From NCBI GenBank assembly GCA_021414005.1, contig JAIOPH010000037.1, positions 1 to 64,000 of the forward strand: a DNA stretch of 64,000 bases. Direction: 5' to 3'. This document shows, one piece after another, positions 1 to 10,151 of the stretch. The notes under the pieces are model-generated. The model was not told the origin of the DNA. It saw nothing but the letters and a program-made list of their open reading frames with translations, and searched no databases. The DNA comes from Chthoniobacter sp. (GTDB lineage Bacteria; Verrucomicrobiota; Verrucomicrobiia; Chthoniobacterales; Chthoniobacteraceae). Within the stretch, counting starts at the first letter, position 1; each line of letters begins with the position of its first letter. Made by a program: the position numbers and the translations under genes.

Positions 1-248
1 GTTGGTTTTAGGTAGTGCCGATTTTTGGTCAGCGCGGTGGTTCTAAGCGACCACCGTACCGCGGAGCAACAGTTTTTTTGAGAAATTTCCCCGGCCCGAT
101 TTCCAAGCTCTCTGATGGAAAGGCGTTTGGGTGAATTTGTGGGCGTCCCGATGGGCTCTTTTTTCTTGGACTTTTCGTTGTCAAACCGGACGCGCCGGGT
201 CGGGGGTTGGTTAAACTGCGACAGTAAACCGCCCCACCACCGCTGCGA

Positions 249-2249
249 TTAAACAACCTCGACCGGGCATTTCGGCAGCGCTTTGAGAAAGGCGGAGCCG
301 TAGCCTTTGGTCAAAACGCGCGGATCGAGGATGACGACGATGCCGCTGTCCTGCCGGGTGCGAATGAGCCGGCCCACGCCTTGACGCAGTTTCAGGATCG
401 CCTCGGGCAGCGAGTATTCGGAAAACGGATCGCCGCCCTGCGCTTCGATCAGTTCCAGCCGCGCCTCGATGAGCGGGTGGTCGGGCACCGCAAAGGGCAG
501 GCGGGTGATGATGACGTTCGATAGCGCCTCGCCGGGCACGTCCACGCCGCTCCAAAAACTCTCCGTCCCGAAGAGCACATGGCGGTCGTTCTTTTTGAAC
601 TCCGAGAGCAGCCGGTGCCGAGGCAGTCCCTCGCCTTGCACGAGCAGCTTGTAGTCGAGATCGTCGAGCCGTTCGCGCAGCGTGGAGGCGAGCGCGCTCA
701 TCGTTTTGTAGCTGGTGAAAAGGACAAACGCCCGGCCCTTCGACAGCCCGATGAAGTGCTCGATGCGTTCCGCCAGCGCCGCCTCGTAGCCGGCGTCGCG
801 CGGGTCGGGCATATTGCGGGTGATGTAGAGCCGCATCTGGCGCTCGTAGTCGAACGGGCTCCCGATCTGCCGCGCCTCCACCTCCTCGGCCCCGACACGG
901 GTGCGGAAATACGCGAGCCCCTCTCCGTGGCCGGGCGCGCTGGTACCGGCGACCGATAGCGTGGCGCTGGTCATGATGCAGCAGTGGGCCTCGCGGAAAA
1001 GCAGTGCCCGAAGATGCGCGGCCACGTCCACCGGCGCCGCGTGCAGCGCGTGAAATTGCTGCGTCTTGCCCGTGCGCTCCACCCAGTACACGTGATCCTC
1101 CGCATCCTGTTTCAAAAAAGTCGCGATGCCCCCGCGCGCATCGCGCAGCCGCCGGCCGAGATCCTGCAGCTCCGCCTTCGCCACCTCGTCCTCCAAGCCC
1201 TTGAGCGTCTGCACGACCAGCGTCTGGAGTTTCGCCAGTTCCCCGGTGAGCGAGTCGTCCACGAAATCCGGCTGTCGCACGCGGAACTCGCGCCCCTTTT
1301 TGAAATCCGCCCGCGTCCCGACCTTGTCGAAAAACGTGTCCACGTCCCCGAGCAGCGCGGCGGTCGCCTTCACCCCGTCCGGATTCCGATGCACCTGAAA
1401 CAGCCCCTTCTTCGTGTCCGGGTTGTAGAGCCGCCGCAGCGCATAGCGCAGACCGTACTGCGACACGCCGAGCCCGATCATTTTCCCGGCCACGCCCTCC
1501 ACCGTGTGGGCCTCGTCGAAGATCACGAAATCATTGGCAAACAAATACCCGCTGCCTTCCTCCTGCTCCGCGAGCCCGCCGAGATTCATGAAAAAGAGTG
1601 TGTGGTTCATCACCACCACGTCCGCCGTGAGCAGCCGCTTGCGAGCCGCCTGATAGAAACAGCGCGGATTCGTCCCGCAGCCTTTCGTCGTGCAGATGTG
1701 CTGCTCGCTGCACACCTGGCTCCACACGCTCGCGTCCGGCTCCACGGCGAAGTCCGACAGCGTCCCGTCCTTCGTCGTCTGCGCCCATTCCCAGATGCGG
1801 TCCAGCTCCGCCTGTTCCGGCGAGGTGAAGAGCTCGCCCGCATGCGCCCGCGCCCGTTCCAGCCGCAGCGGGCAGAGGAAATTCGCGCGCCCCTTCCAGA
1901 GCATGGCCTCGAACTCCACCGGCAGCACCTTCTGCAAAATCGGGATGTCTTTGTAAACGAGCTGCTCCTGCAGATTGATCGTGTAGGTCGAGATCACCGC
2001 CTTCTTTTTTTGCTCCAGCGCCCACAGCACCGCCGGCACGAGGTAGGCCAGCGACTTGCCCACGCCCGTTCCTGCCTCCACTACGAGATGCCGCTCCCCG
2101 CTCAGCGCCCGCGCCACCGCCACCGCCATCTCCTGCTGCTCCGCGCGATATTCGAAATTCTTCGCCTGCGCGAGCAGCCCCGTCTCGGAGAAAATCTCCC
2201 GCACTTTGTCGGCGAAAGAAGTGCCCGGCGTGTCGGAAAGCGAAATCAT
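249..2249 (-). CDS. dinG: DinG/XPD-like ATP-dependent helicase
   Basis: Walker A region EAGTGVGKSLAYLVPA, DEAH box (FDEAHTVEGVA), Fe-S-like cysteines (CSEQHICTTKGCGTNPRCF), C-terminal motif VGRLIRT. Start chosen at MISLSDTPG; the ORF track N-terminal extension is non-coding or antisense. Confidence 0.85.
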   Translation of the reverse strand: MISLSDTPGTSFADKVREIFSETGLLAQAKNFEYRAEQQEMAVAVARALSGERHLVVEAGTGVGKSLAYLVPAVLWALEQKKKAVISTYTINLQEQLVYKDIPILQKVLPVEFEAMLWKGRANFLCPLRLERARAHAGELFTSPEQAELDRIWEWAQTTKDGTLSDFAVEPDASVWSQVCSEQHICTTKGCGTNPRCFYQAARKRLLTADVVVMNHTLFFMNLGGLAEQEEGSGYLFANDFVIFDEAHTVEGVAGKMIGLGVSQYGLRYALRRLYNPDTKKGLFQVHRNPDGVKATAALLGDVDTFFDKVGTRADFKKGREFRVRQPDFVDDSLTGELAKLQTLVVQTLKGLEDEVAKAELQDLGRRLRDARGGIATFLKQDAEDHVYWVERTGKTQQFHALHAAPVDVAAHLRALLFREAHCCIMTSATLSVAGTSAPGHGEGLAYFRTRVGAEEVEARQIGSPFDYERQMRLYITRNMPDPRDAGYEAALAERIEHFIGLSKGRAFVLFTSYKTMSALASTLRERLDDLDYKLLVQGEGLPRHRLLSEFKKNDRHVLFGTESFWSGVDVPGEALSNVIITRLPFAVPDHPLIEARLELIEAQGGDPFSEYSLPEAILKLRQGVGRLIRTRQDSGIVVILDPRVLTKGYGSAFLKALPKCPVEVV

Positions 2250-2351
2250 GAGCCGCGCATCATCCGTGCGCCCGTGCCGGGCGGCAAGCTCCGCCCGCGC
2301 TTTCGCTTGGCAAAGCCCCGCGCGCCCCCTTTTACTCCGCCTCCGCCTAAA

Positions 2352-3506
2352 ATGAAGCTCCTCGACCGCTACGTGCTCCGCAGTTTTATGGAGCCATTTC
2401 TCATCTGCTCCGGCGGCTTCATCGCCATCTGGCTGATGTTCGATTACAGCGACAAAAGCAACGACTTCATCCAAGTCCACGCCTCGCTCAAACAGATCGC
2501 CGGCTACTACGTCACCCAGCTTCCCGCGCTCCTTCTGCTCTCGCTTCCCGTCGGCCTCCTGCTTTCGCTTCTTTACGCGCTCAGCTCCATGTCGCGGCGC
2601 AATGAGATCATCTCCATGATCACCGCTGGGCGCAGCGTCGGGCGCGTCCTGCTCCCGCTCATCATCGTCGGGATTCTGCTCAGCGGACTCTGCCTCTGGC
2701 TGAATTGGGAGCAGGTGCCGCACGCCGCCGGCAACCAGAAGAACGCCATCAAACTCATGAAAGCCGGTCGTAAAACCAGCGACATCGGCGTCCTCACCGG
2801 CCACGTCTTTCGCAACCGCTCCGACTACCGCACTTGGTACGTCCGCAAACTCCGCCCCGGCTCCGACAACCTCGACACCGTCCACATCACCCAGCAGACC
2901 GCCGACGGTGCCATCACCGCCAAATACTACGCCCAGCGCGCCCTCTACAATTCCGACAACCACACCTGGACCCTCCATCGCGGCATGATCTCGCACTTTA
3001 ACGAAGCTGGCGACATCACCACCACCGACTACATTCCCAAAACCCTCACCCTCACCGACTGGAGCGAAACCCCGTGGCGCATCGCCAGCTCCCAGCTCGA
3101 CCCCGCCGGCCTCTCCGTCCCCGAACTCCGCAGCTATCTCCGGCACAATGCCGACTTTCCCGCCGCCCAGCTCGCGCCCTACCGCGCCCATCTTGCCGAC
3201 CGCTACGCGCTCCCACTTTTCTGCCTCGTCGCCGTCCTCATCGCTGCGCCCCTCGGTATCGTCTTCAGCCGCCGTGGCATCCTCGGCAGCCTCTTTGCCG
3301 CCCTCATCATTTTCGTCGCCCTCATCCCCGGCCACGATCTCATCTTCGCCTTCGGCAAAGGCGGACGCATCCCGCCCTCCCTCGCCCCCTGGCTGCCGCA
3401 AATCGCCGGCCTGCTCATCGGCGTCGTCCTCCTCTGGTTCCGCTCCACCAGCCGCGACCTGCCGAGTTTTCGGAGATCGAAGCTTGCCGTGCCGAGACCG
3501 GCCTGA
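2352..3506 (+). CDS. LptF/LptG (YjgP/YjgQ) family permease
   Basis: MKLLDRYVLRSFMEPFLICSGGFIAIW N-terminus, several TM segments, typical LptF/G layout; length 384 aa. Confidence 0.85.
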   Translation: MKLLDRYVLRSFMEPFLICSGGFIAIWLMFDYSDKSNDFIQVHASLKQIAGYYVTQLPALLLLSLPVGLLLSLLYALSSMSRRNEIISMITAGRSVGRVLLPLIIVGILLSGLCLWLNWEQVPHAAGNQKNAIKLMKAGRKTSDIGVLTGHVFRNRSDYRTWYVRKLRPGSDNLDTVHITQQTADGAITAKYYAQRALYNSDNHTWTLHRGMISHFNEAGDITTTDYIPKTLTLTDWSETPWRIASSQLDPAGLSVPELRSYLRHNADFPAAQLAPYRAHLADRYALPLFCLVAVLIAAPLGIVFSRRGILGSLFAALIIFVALIPGHDLIFAFGKGGRIPPSLAPWLPQIAGLLIGVVLLWFRSTSRDLPSFRRSKLAVPRPA

Positions 3507-3537
3507 AGCACTCCGAATTCCGAACTCCACCATCCCC

Positions 3538-4041
3538 ATGAGCCTCACACCCGAATGGTCCATCCAATCCCGCGCCCACCAATGCGCCGCCACCGGCGTC
3601 GCCTTTGAGGATGGCGCGACCTTTTACACCCTCCTCTACCACGACAAGGACGGCTACCGCCGCGAAGACCTCAGCGAAGCCGCCTTCGCCGCCCGCAACG
3701 ACAACATCCAGCCCTTCTCCCTCTGGCGGTCGAAATTTGAAACGCCACCGCCCGCCCCGCCCGAGCCTCTCGCCAAACAAACCGCCGAAGACCTCCTCCG
3801 CAGCTACATGAGCGGCGACTCCGCCTCCAAGGTCAACGTCTGCTACCTCCTCGCCGTCATGCTCGAGCGGAAAAAGCAGCTCAAGGAAATCGAAACCAAA
3901 CGTACCGCCGACGGCCAGTTCACCCGCATCTACGAGCACACCAAGACCGGCGAAGTCTTCGTCATCCCCGACCCCCAGCTCCGCCTCGACCAAATCGCCG
4001 CCGTCCAGCAGGAAGTCGCCGGCCTGCTCGGGCCAGGGTAG
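3538..4041 (+). CDS. conserved hypothetical protein
   Basis: ORF with clean coding character, ATG at 3538, 167 aa; no family recognised with certainty. Confidence 0.6.
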   Translation: MSLTPEWSIQSRAHQCAATGVAFEDGATFYTLLYHDKDGYRREDLSEAAFAARNDNIQPFSLWRSKFETPPPAPPEPLAKQTAEDLLRSYMSGDSASKVNVCYLLAVMLERKKQLKEIETKRTADGQFTRIYEHTKTGEVFVIPDPQLRLDQIAAVQQEVAGLLGPG

Positions 4042-4050
4042 CTGCCCGAC

Positions 4051-5001
4051 TCAGTTCGAATCGGCAGGGAGCCACCGGAGCAGCTGCTCTTTGGTTTCCT
4101 TTGGGTGAGTGAGCAGGAAAAAATGGTCGGCGCCCGGAATGGTCGATTCCTCGACGGCGGGCGCGGTGCGGCGGATGATTGCGATCCGCTTTTGGAAATC
4201 GCCCGAATTCACAAAGGGCTCCGTTCCGCCCGACAGGAAACGCGGTCGTGAGTTCCGAAGGAATCGCGCCAGTGTGTCGTCCGTGGGGAAGGCTGCCAGG
4301 CAGATCAATTGCGTGTAGAAAGTGGGTGTCGCCACATATAGCCGACACGCGCCGAATCCGCCGGCGGAGAGCCCGATCAGGCATGGAGAAGACAGCCGAA
4401 ACCCAAGTTGCTTCGAGACCGCAGCCAAACTTTCGGCGACGTATTCTTGGGAAATCGTCGCCGTGCTGATCCCGTAGGCTGGGCAAATGATGATGTGATT
4501 CGGAAAGATTTCGCTGAGGTAATGCTGGTACCAAAGGAAACTACCGCCGTAGCCATGAAGAAAAAGAATCACCGGAGTTTTGGCTGTTGCGCCAGCGGGC
4601 ACATATGCGCTCGCCACGCCATGGGCGGGCTTTTGGTCGGAGAACGCGTATGGCAGAGCGGAAGTCGCCTTCGCGAAATGGGGGGACAGTGCCATCACGC
4701 GATACCGCTCGACCGTCAAAGGGCGGAGAACTTCCGCCTGCTCTTTGGTCAACCCGAGCACTACGGGTTGGCTCAACGCGAGCGGAACGATGGCGGCTTC
4801 CGGCAGGGCGGAGAGCGCGAGACGAAATGCTGGCAGGAGATCGGAGGCGGGAGCCTGGAGTCGAACTGGGTCGGACGCATTGGCGGTTGGCCAGGTGACC
4901 TGAACCAACTCCGCCGCGCGTCCGGTTAGAGCGGCGAGCAGTAGCGCCGCGAGAGCCGGAGCGTGCGCGCGTATGGGGAACCACTTGCCAACGAACCTCA
5001 C
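4051..5001 (-). CDS. secreted alpha/beta hydrolase (esterase/prolyl oligopeptidase-like)
   Basis: N-terminal hydrophobic signal, VILFLHGYGGSFLWYQHYL oxyanion region, GLSAGGFGA nucleophile elbow, C-terminal GADHFF histidine. Confidence 0.75.
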   Translation of the reverse strand: MRFVGKWFPIRAHAPALAALLLAALTGRAAELVQVTWPTANASDPVRLQAPASDLLPAFRLALSALPEAAIVPLALSQPVVLGLTKEQAEVLRPLTVERYRVMALSPHFAKATSALPYAFSDQKPAHGVASAYVPAGATAKTPVILFLHGYGGSFLWYQHYLSEIFPNHIIICPAYGISTATISQEYVAESLAAVSKQLGFRLSSPCLIGLSAGGFGACRLYVATPTFYTQLICLAAFPTDDTLARFLRNSRPRFLSGGTEPFVNSGDFQKRIAIIRRTAPAVEESTIPGADHFFLLTHPKETKEQLLRWLPADSN

Positions 5002-5429
5002 AGCGCCGCCGGGTCGCGACCTTCGTCGAAGTCGATGTAATCGAAAAACGTCACGATGTCGGCGCGGTCCGGGATGCCGCTTTCCGCCTTGCGCTGGAGG
5101 AGGCGCGGAGTTGCCTCGTCGTTCCAGCCGCGTTTGCGCATGAACTCATTCCAAATCTCGATGTCCTCCTCGCTCGGCTGCCGGCCCTGCGACACGCACC
5201 AGTCGAAAATTTCCTCGTCCGTCCCGCCCTGCTTCACGCGTTCGACCAGCGCCGGATATTCGATCCAGAGGAAATGCACGCACCGCTCGTCGAAGCCACC
5301 GCCGAGGTTGGCGGTGTAGTCGTCCGGGAGGGTGCCGGCCTGGTGCAGGCGAATTTTGTCGATCATGCGGCCAAAGTATTTGAGGCTGCGGACGGCGTCG
5401 TGCGGACTGCGGAGGTGCGGGACATTCAT
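4998..5429 (-). CDS. DUF5069-like protein
   Basis: MNVPHLRSPHDAVRSLKYFGRMIDKIRLHQAGTLPDDY... resembles the DUF5069 family; overlaps the downstream hydrolase start by 4 nt. Confidence 0.65.
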   Translation of the reverse strand: MNVPHLRSPHDAVRSLKYFGRMIDKIRLHQAGTLPDDYTANLGGGFDERCVHFLWIEYPALVERVKQGGTDEEIFDWCVSQGRQPSEEDIEIWNEFMRKRGWNDEATPRLLQRKAESGIPDRADIVTFFDYIDFDEGRDPAAL

Positions 5430-5717
5430 GCGCGCGAAGCTAGCGGGAGCCGTCCCGGCCGGCAAGGCAGATGGCCGCGACGAGAAGCTTGGCGACATTC
5501 GGGTCCCGCCCCTCATTGGTCGCGCAAAAATAAACCAAGTTTTCCATTGCCGCGTGTGCGCAAACGGTTGCATGGTCCTCGCGCTTCGTTTGTCCCCACG
5601 CCGTTGCAGCCCCCGGAAGCCTCACCAGCACAGCGTTTGCCGCTGTAGGTCGCATCTTCAGGTCGCTAGGTGCGCGCGCGGTGCCGACAAGGCACGTCTC
5701 GTTTCACCAACCAACCA

Positions 5718-5831
5718 ATGAGAATCACCCCCATCAATCGCCCCCAGCGTTCGCTGAGCGACTCCATCCAGGCCGTCCTTTTCGTCCTGCTCGTCGCTAT
5801 AACGTTCGTCCTTTCCTGGCACCGGTTCTGA
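5718..5831 (+). CDS. putative 37-aa single-TM small protein
   Basis: ATG...TGA ORF translating to MRITPINRPQRSLSDSIQAVLFVLLVAITFVLSWHRF, below the ORF track cutoff; hydrophobic C-terminal helix. Confidence 0.3.
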   Translation: MRITPINRPQRSLSDSIQAVLFVLLVAITFVLSWHRF

Positions 5832-5857
5832 CAGGCCGCTCCCCGTAAGCGGTGCCG

Positions 5858-7825
5858 CTACTCCACCGGGCTTTCGCCCGGCAGCGCGTCGTTCGGATCG
5901 AGTGTCGGCAGCGTCGGCTGCGTGGCCGCAGCGTCCTCCGCTGTGGCGACAGGCACGAGTTCCCTGTCGGATAGAAATGACTCCGTTGTGACTTCGTCCG
6001 CAACCTCGCTGTCGGTGGCGACCGGCTCCGGCAGGCGCGCGGGCGCGGCGGTACTCGTCGGCACGCTGCCCACCGTCCGGGTGAGGTCCGTTTTGGAAAC
6101 CGCGTAGATGCCGTAGGCAAGCAGGACCATGAGTAGCGCGACTACCAGCGGGGAGGTGTTGCCCCGATTGGGGAAAAGTGTGACGTAGGCGTCGCCGACA
6201 GGATTTTTTTCCCCGGTGGCGTCGAAGGTTTTTTTGTCCACGATGACGCCGGCCGCCGCGAGTCGGGCGATGAGCTGCTGCTGCTCCGCGCGCAGGGCGT
6301 CCCGTTCGGCGTAGAGCGATTTGATGGTGTTCCGGTAGCCCTCGATTTGGGTGTCCGCGTCGGCATTGGCCGGAGCTGTCGCAGGCAAAGCGGTAGGCGC
6401 ACTCAGGCGCGCGGCTTCGAGTTCCACTACGCGGGCGCGCGCAGTGTCGCGTTCCTTGGTGAGTTCGGTGTTGCTCGCGAGGGCACTCTCGAGGTCGCGG
6501 GCCAGTTCGGCGGCGCGCGAAACGGCCGCCGCGATCTCGCCGCCGAGTTCCGCCGCGCGCAACCCCGTCGCCTCGTGCTCGGCCGCGAGCGCCTCGGCGC
6601 GAGTCAGGGCCGCGTCGCGTTCAGCGGTAAGTTCTTTCTGTCGCGCGACTGCCGCATCGCGCTCCGCAGACTGCTCTGTTGCGAGAGCCAGCGCGGCTTC
6701 ATTGTCGGCCACGGCTTTCGCCGCCTGCGCCAGCGCGGCATCTCGTTCGGTGGCGAGCGTTGCGATCCGTGGGTCGTCGGCATCCGCGACGAGCGGGACA
6801 TTGTTGACCGGAGCTGTCTTCTCGGCGGCCAGCGCGGTAGCGCGGGCGATTGCGGCATCCCGCTCCGCAGTTAACGCGGCGTTGGCCGCGGTACTTTCCA
6901 CCTGTTGTTTTTCCAAAAGGGCGAGCTTGTCCAGCAGCGTCGAAAACTCGCGCCTCGCCGTGGCGCCCTGCTCCCGCAAGGCGACCAGCTCCTCGTGAAG
7001 CGGAGCCAGCGCGGCGATGGCGGCTTCGTGATCCTGAGTGAGTGTGGCGAGCCGCTGCTGCGCTTCGGGCGAAAATGGCGTGGTGATTGGAGAAGGCGTC
7101 GTGTTTTGCGCGGCGTGTGGCGGCGGTGGAGACCCGGCCTCGGGCACCGCCGCAGGATCTGGCAGCGTGAGTTTTTCCGAGAGGGAAAACGCGTTCACCT
7201 CGGCAGGTTTCTGCGGTGCGGCACCGCCTTGGAGGGAGGGCTCTTTCCGGGCCGAAGCGAGTTTCGAGGGTTGACGAATTTTCCGCGCCCGCACCTTCAG
7301 CGAAAGCGTCTCCGCACCCGTCTGCGTCAGCCCGAGCGCGGTCGCGCCCTCCCGTGCCTGCGTGATAATGGAGTGCACTTTCTTCCACGGAAAAAGAACG
7401 ACGCGATCCGGCGCGATGACTGCGTTTTCGCGGAACATGCCGGGCATGCGCTGGGCCAGCTCCACCGCCGGGATACTGGCATCGCCGCGACCGATCCGCT
7501 CGCTCAGGCTCGCGAGGTCGAAGGATACCTGAGTTGAAAGATCCGGATGGGACGCGCCGAGGAGATCGGAGGGAATGCGGTCTGCGAAGTCGCCCAGGGT
7601 GAGCGTGAGCACTTCCACCGGAGCCGAGCGTTCCGGCAGAGCCTGGCGCTTGGGTCCGGTGTTGGCGCTCCAGGCAGGCCGGACCGTGCGTGCCGGGACC
7701 GCGATTTTCGCGAGTGGTTGCGGCGCTTTTTCACGTGCCTTTGTCTTTGGCGGTTCGGGAGTCGGTGCCGGGGATGCGGGTTCGGCGGGTGGCTTCCGCA
7801 GGAAACGATCGAGCAGGTTTTTCAT
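5858..7825 (-). CDS. coiled-coil protein with a C-terminal TM segment
   Basis: Long Ala/Glu/Arg-rich heptad coiled coil, TM helix LVVALLMVLLAYGIYAVSK, N-terminal globular module ahead of the coil. Confidence 0.7.
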   Translation of the reverse strand: MKNLLDRFLRKPPAEPASPAPTPEPPKTKAREKAPQPLAKIAVPARTVRPAWSANTGPKRQALPERSAPVEVLTLTLGDFADRIPSDLLGASHPDLSTQVSFDLASLSERIGRGDASIPAVELAQRMPGMFRENAVIAPDRVVLFPWKKVHSIITQAREGATALGLTQTGAETLSLKVRARKIRQPSKLASARKEPSLQGGAAPQKPAEVNAFSLSEKLTLPDPAAVPEAGSPPPPHAAQNTTPSPITTPFSPEAQQRLATLTQDHEAAIAALAPLHEELVALREQGATARREFSTLLDKLALLEKQQVESTAANAALTAERDAAIARATALAAEKTAPVNNVPLVADADDPRIATLATERDAALAQAAKAVADNEAALALATEQSAERDAAVARQKELTAERDAALTRAEALAAEHEATGLRAAELGGEIAAAVSRAAELARDLESALASNTELTKERDTARARVVELEAARLSAPTALPATAPANADADTQIEGYRNTIKSLYAERDALRAEQQQLIARLAAAGVIVDKKTFDATGEKNPVGDAYVTLFPNRGNTSPLVVALLMVLLAYGIYAVSKTDLTRTVGSVPTSTAAPARLPEPVATDSEVADEVTTESFLSDRELVPVATAEDAAATQPTLPTLDPNDALPGESPVE

Positions 7826-7950
7826 GGGCTTCGCCCGGTACAGTCAGCGGTTTCGATGCCAGCAGGGCAAAAGAATCTGACGCCATCTTGTTCCACCTAT
7901 TTCGGGTGAAGCGGATTTGCTTTTTCCCGTAAAACTGCCGACAGACATTC

Positions 7951-8532
7951 ATGGCTTGGTCCATCGAAGAACACCTTGTTCACGGCGAAATCGAAAACCG
8001 CACGCGCGGTCGTGTGACCGGCGCGCTGTGGTTCCTCGGGCGTTCCGAGCCGGTGCGGCTGGATCTCCGCGGCGACTGCGCGCCCGACCTCGCGGGGTGT
8101 ACGCTCGCCTTTGAAAATCCAGAACCGCGCGCAGGTTTACGCGACGAGATCGCCGCTGATCAGCGGGGGCATGTGGGGATCATCACAGCTTCCCAGCGGG
8201 TGAAAGATCTCGACTGCTCCATCGATGAATTTCTCCGGACCGATAACAAGTCGTGGCACTGGGCCAACGCGCTCTGCCTCGAATGGTTCAGCATCCGCAA
8301 CGGGCGAGTCGTCATCCAGACCACGAAATATAAACTGCGTGTCTCCGCGCCAGCCTGGACCATGACGGACGAAGAATACCGCATCAGCCGTCAGGCCAGC
8401 GCCGCCGACTACCTCGCCGACATGGAGAAAATGTATGGCCCTCTTACCGGCGACGCCCGTTTCATCGACCTCAACGAACTTCTGCGCGAGGACGATGGCG
8501 GGGAAGGGGAGGAATGGAAGAAGGCCGAGTGA
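7951..8532 (+). CDS. conserved hypothetical protein
   Basis: 193-aa ORF with coding-like composition; no family recognised. Confidence 0.6.
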   Translation: MAWSIEEHLVHGEIENRTRGRVTGALWFLGRSEPVRLDLRGDCAPDLAGCTLAFENPEPRAGLRDEIAADQRGHVGIITASQRVKDLDCSIDEFLRTDNKSWHWANALCLEWFSIRNGRVVIQTTKYKLRVSAPAWTMTDEEYRISRQASAADYLADMEKMYGPLTGDARFIDLNELLREDDGGEGEEWKKAE

Positions 8533-8583
8533 TCCCGCTAACCGGTGACCATAGGCCGAGCGGATGAGCCTGAGGATTTCGGC

Positions 8584-8621
8584 AAAAAAAGCGGCAACGG
8601 GATCTGTGGTTCCATTGCCGC
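8584..8621 (-). terminator. Rho-independent terminator of the prs-ctc-pth-rpsF-ssb transcript
   Basis: Minus strand GCGGCAA-(17 nt)-TTGCCGC followed by TTTTTTT, ~30 nt downstream of the ssb stop. Confidence 0.75.
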
Positions 8622-8651
8622 CTCTAAATTTTTCGCTCGTGGCGACGTGAA

Positions 8652-9149
8652 TCAGAACGGGATGTCGTCTTCCGGGGCGTCGAGATCTGGATCGGACGGC
8701 GGGCGTGGGGGAGGGGAGGCGGGTCTGCTGGCCGGGCGGCTTTGCTGCTGCGGGCGGCCCTGGCTTCGGGGTTCGCCCTGACCTTCACCGTGCTCGCCAC
8801 CGCCACCGCCGCCTTCGCGGGAGCCGAGGAGTTGGATGTTCTCACCGACGACTTTGAGCTTGCTGCGCTTCTGGCCGGTGGCTTTGTCATCCCAAGAGTC
8901 GAGCTGGAGGCGGCCTTCGACAAAAAGTGGCCGGCCTTTTTTGCAGTACTCTCCGACGATCTCGGCGACGCGACCCCAGAGCGTGACGTCGATGAACGTG
9001 ACTTCCTCGCGCTTTTCGCCGCTGTCGGTGGTGTAGTTGCGGTTCACGGCCAGACCGATGTCGGCGATGGCGGTGCCTTTGGGCGTGTACTTGATCTCGG
9101 GATCACGGGTCAGATTCCCAATGATCATGACTTTGTTGTAGCTGGCCAT
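8652..9149 (-). CDS. ssb: single-stranded DNA-binding protein
   Basis: MASYNKVMIIGNLTRDPEIKYTPKGTAIADIGLAVNR OB fold; C-terminal acidic DDIPF tail. Confidence 0.95.
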   Translation of the reverse strand: MASYNKVMIIGNLTRDPEIKYTPKGTAIADIGLAVNRNYTTDSGEKREEVTFIDVTLWGRVAEIVGEYCKKGRPLFVEGRLQLDSWDDKATGQKRSKLKVVGENIQLLGSREGGGGGGEHGEGQGEPRSQGRPQQQSRPASRPASPPPRPPSDPDLDAPEDDIPF

Positions 9150-9179
9150 AGGTGTGCCTCGTGTTCCGGGGATGCGAGT

Positions 9180-9518
9180 TTAGGCAGCTTTGACGGGCCG
9201 AGGGGTGCGGACAGGTTTCTCGACGATCTTCGAACTGAGTTTCAGGTAGTTCTGGCGATAAACGGTCTCGTCCAGTTTGAATTTGGAGCGGAGCTTGGCG
9301 ATGACCTGGGGCTCGGCGTTGAAGATGAAGTTCACGTAGTAGCCGCCGTCGAGATCCCCCGCGGCGTAGCTAAACTGACGACGGTCCATTTTCTGGACCT
9401 GCTCGATCTTGGCACCTTCTTTTTTGAAGTCGCCTTCAAGGCGTTCGATGACTTCTTTGGCGCCGTCTTCGGTTCCTTTGAAATTGAGGACGAGGAGTCC
9501 TTCGTAACGGTTTTTCAT
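9180..9518 (-). CDS. rpsF: 30S ribosomal protein S6
   Basis: Size, bS6-like sequence (MKNRYEGLLVLNFKG...), adjacency to ssb. Confidence 0.9.
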   Translation of the reverse strand: MKNRYEGLLVLNFKGTEDGAKEVIERLEGDFKKEGAKIEQVQKMDRRQFSYAAGDLDGGYYVNFIFNAEPQVIAKLRSKFKLDETVYRQNYLKLSSKIVEKPVRTPRPVKAA

Positions 9519-9557
9519 GCGTGTGGGATTGGATGGTTGGTTGATGGTTTTGTGGAG

Positions 9558-10127
9558 TCAGTTGTAAGCAGTCATGGCGGCTTCGAGGCCGCGGTCGCGG
9601 AGGCAGTCGATGGCACCAAGGGCGCGGTCGAGACTCTCGTTCAGAGCGGCCTTCTCCTCCAAGGCAAATCTCCCGAGGACATGGCCGGTGGCACCGCCGG
9701 GAGCCGCGCCGATGCCGATGCGGAGCCGCGGGAGAGCGGGCGTGCCAAAGTGCTCGATTAGCGAGCGGAGGCCATTGTGCCCGCCGGCGGAGCCGCGAGC
9801 TCTCAGGCGGAGGGTGCCGAGCGGCAGCGCCATGTCGTCGAGGACGATGAGCATTTCCGAGGCGTCGATCTTGTAGAACTGGCTGAGCGGACGGACGGCC
9901 TGACCGCTGAGGTTCATGTAGGTAAGCGGCTTACAGAGCACGAGATCGCCGACGCGGGCCACTTCGGCCTGCCAGCTTTTCTCGGTGCGAAAGGCGACGC
10001 GCTCCCGTGCGGCCAGTTGATCGACAATCATGAAGCCCACGTTATGCCGCGTCTCGCGATACTCGCGTCCGGGATTGCCCAGCCCCACGATGAGGCGGAG
10101 TGCCGGTCGCTCGGATTGCGGAGACAT
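9558..10127 (-). CDS. pth: peptidyl-tRNA hydrolase
   Basis: LIVGLGNPGREYRETRHNVGF, GSAGGHNGLRSL motifs. Confidence 0.95.
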   Translation of the reverse strand: MSPQSERPALRLIVGLGNPGREYRETRHNVGFMIVDQLAARERVAFRTEKSWQAEVARVGDLVLCKPLTYMNLSGQAVRPLSQFYKIDASEMLIVLDDMALPLGTLRLRARGSAGGHNGLRSLIEHFGTPALPRLRIGIGAAPGGATGHVLGRFALEEKAALNESLDRALGAIDCLRDRGLEAAMTAYN

Positions 10128-10151
10128 TCATTCAGGCGTCGCGCGAGCCGT

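Noticed and set aside
1-248. Possible gene end or RNA gene at the left edge
   Set aside because: No convincing coding or tRNA/rRNA signature; ORF 29..256 lacks coding character.
984-2351. N-terminal part of plus ORF 984..3506
   Set aside because: Arg/His/Pro-rich antisense translation of the helicase gene; permease start is at 2352.
2250-3593. N-terminal ~450 aa extension of the minus ORF 249..3593
   Set aside because: Antisense to the LptF/G permease gene; the helicase begins naturally at MISLSDTPG (2249).
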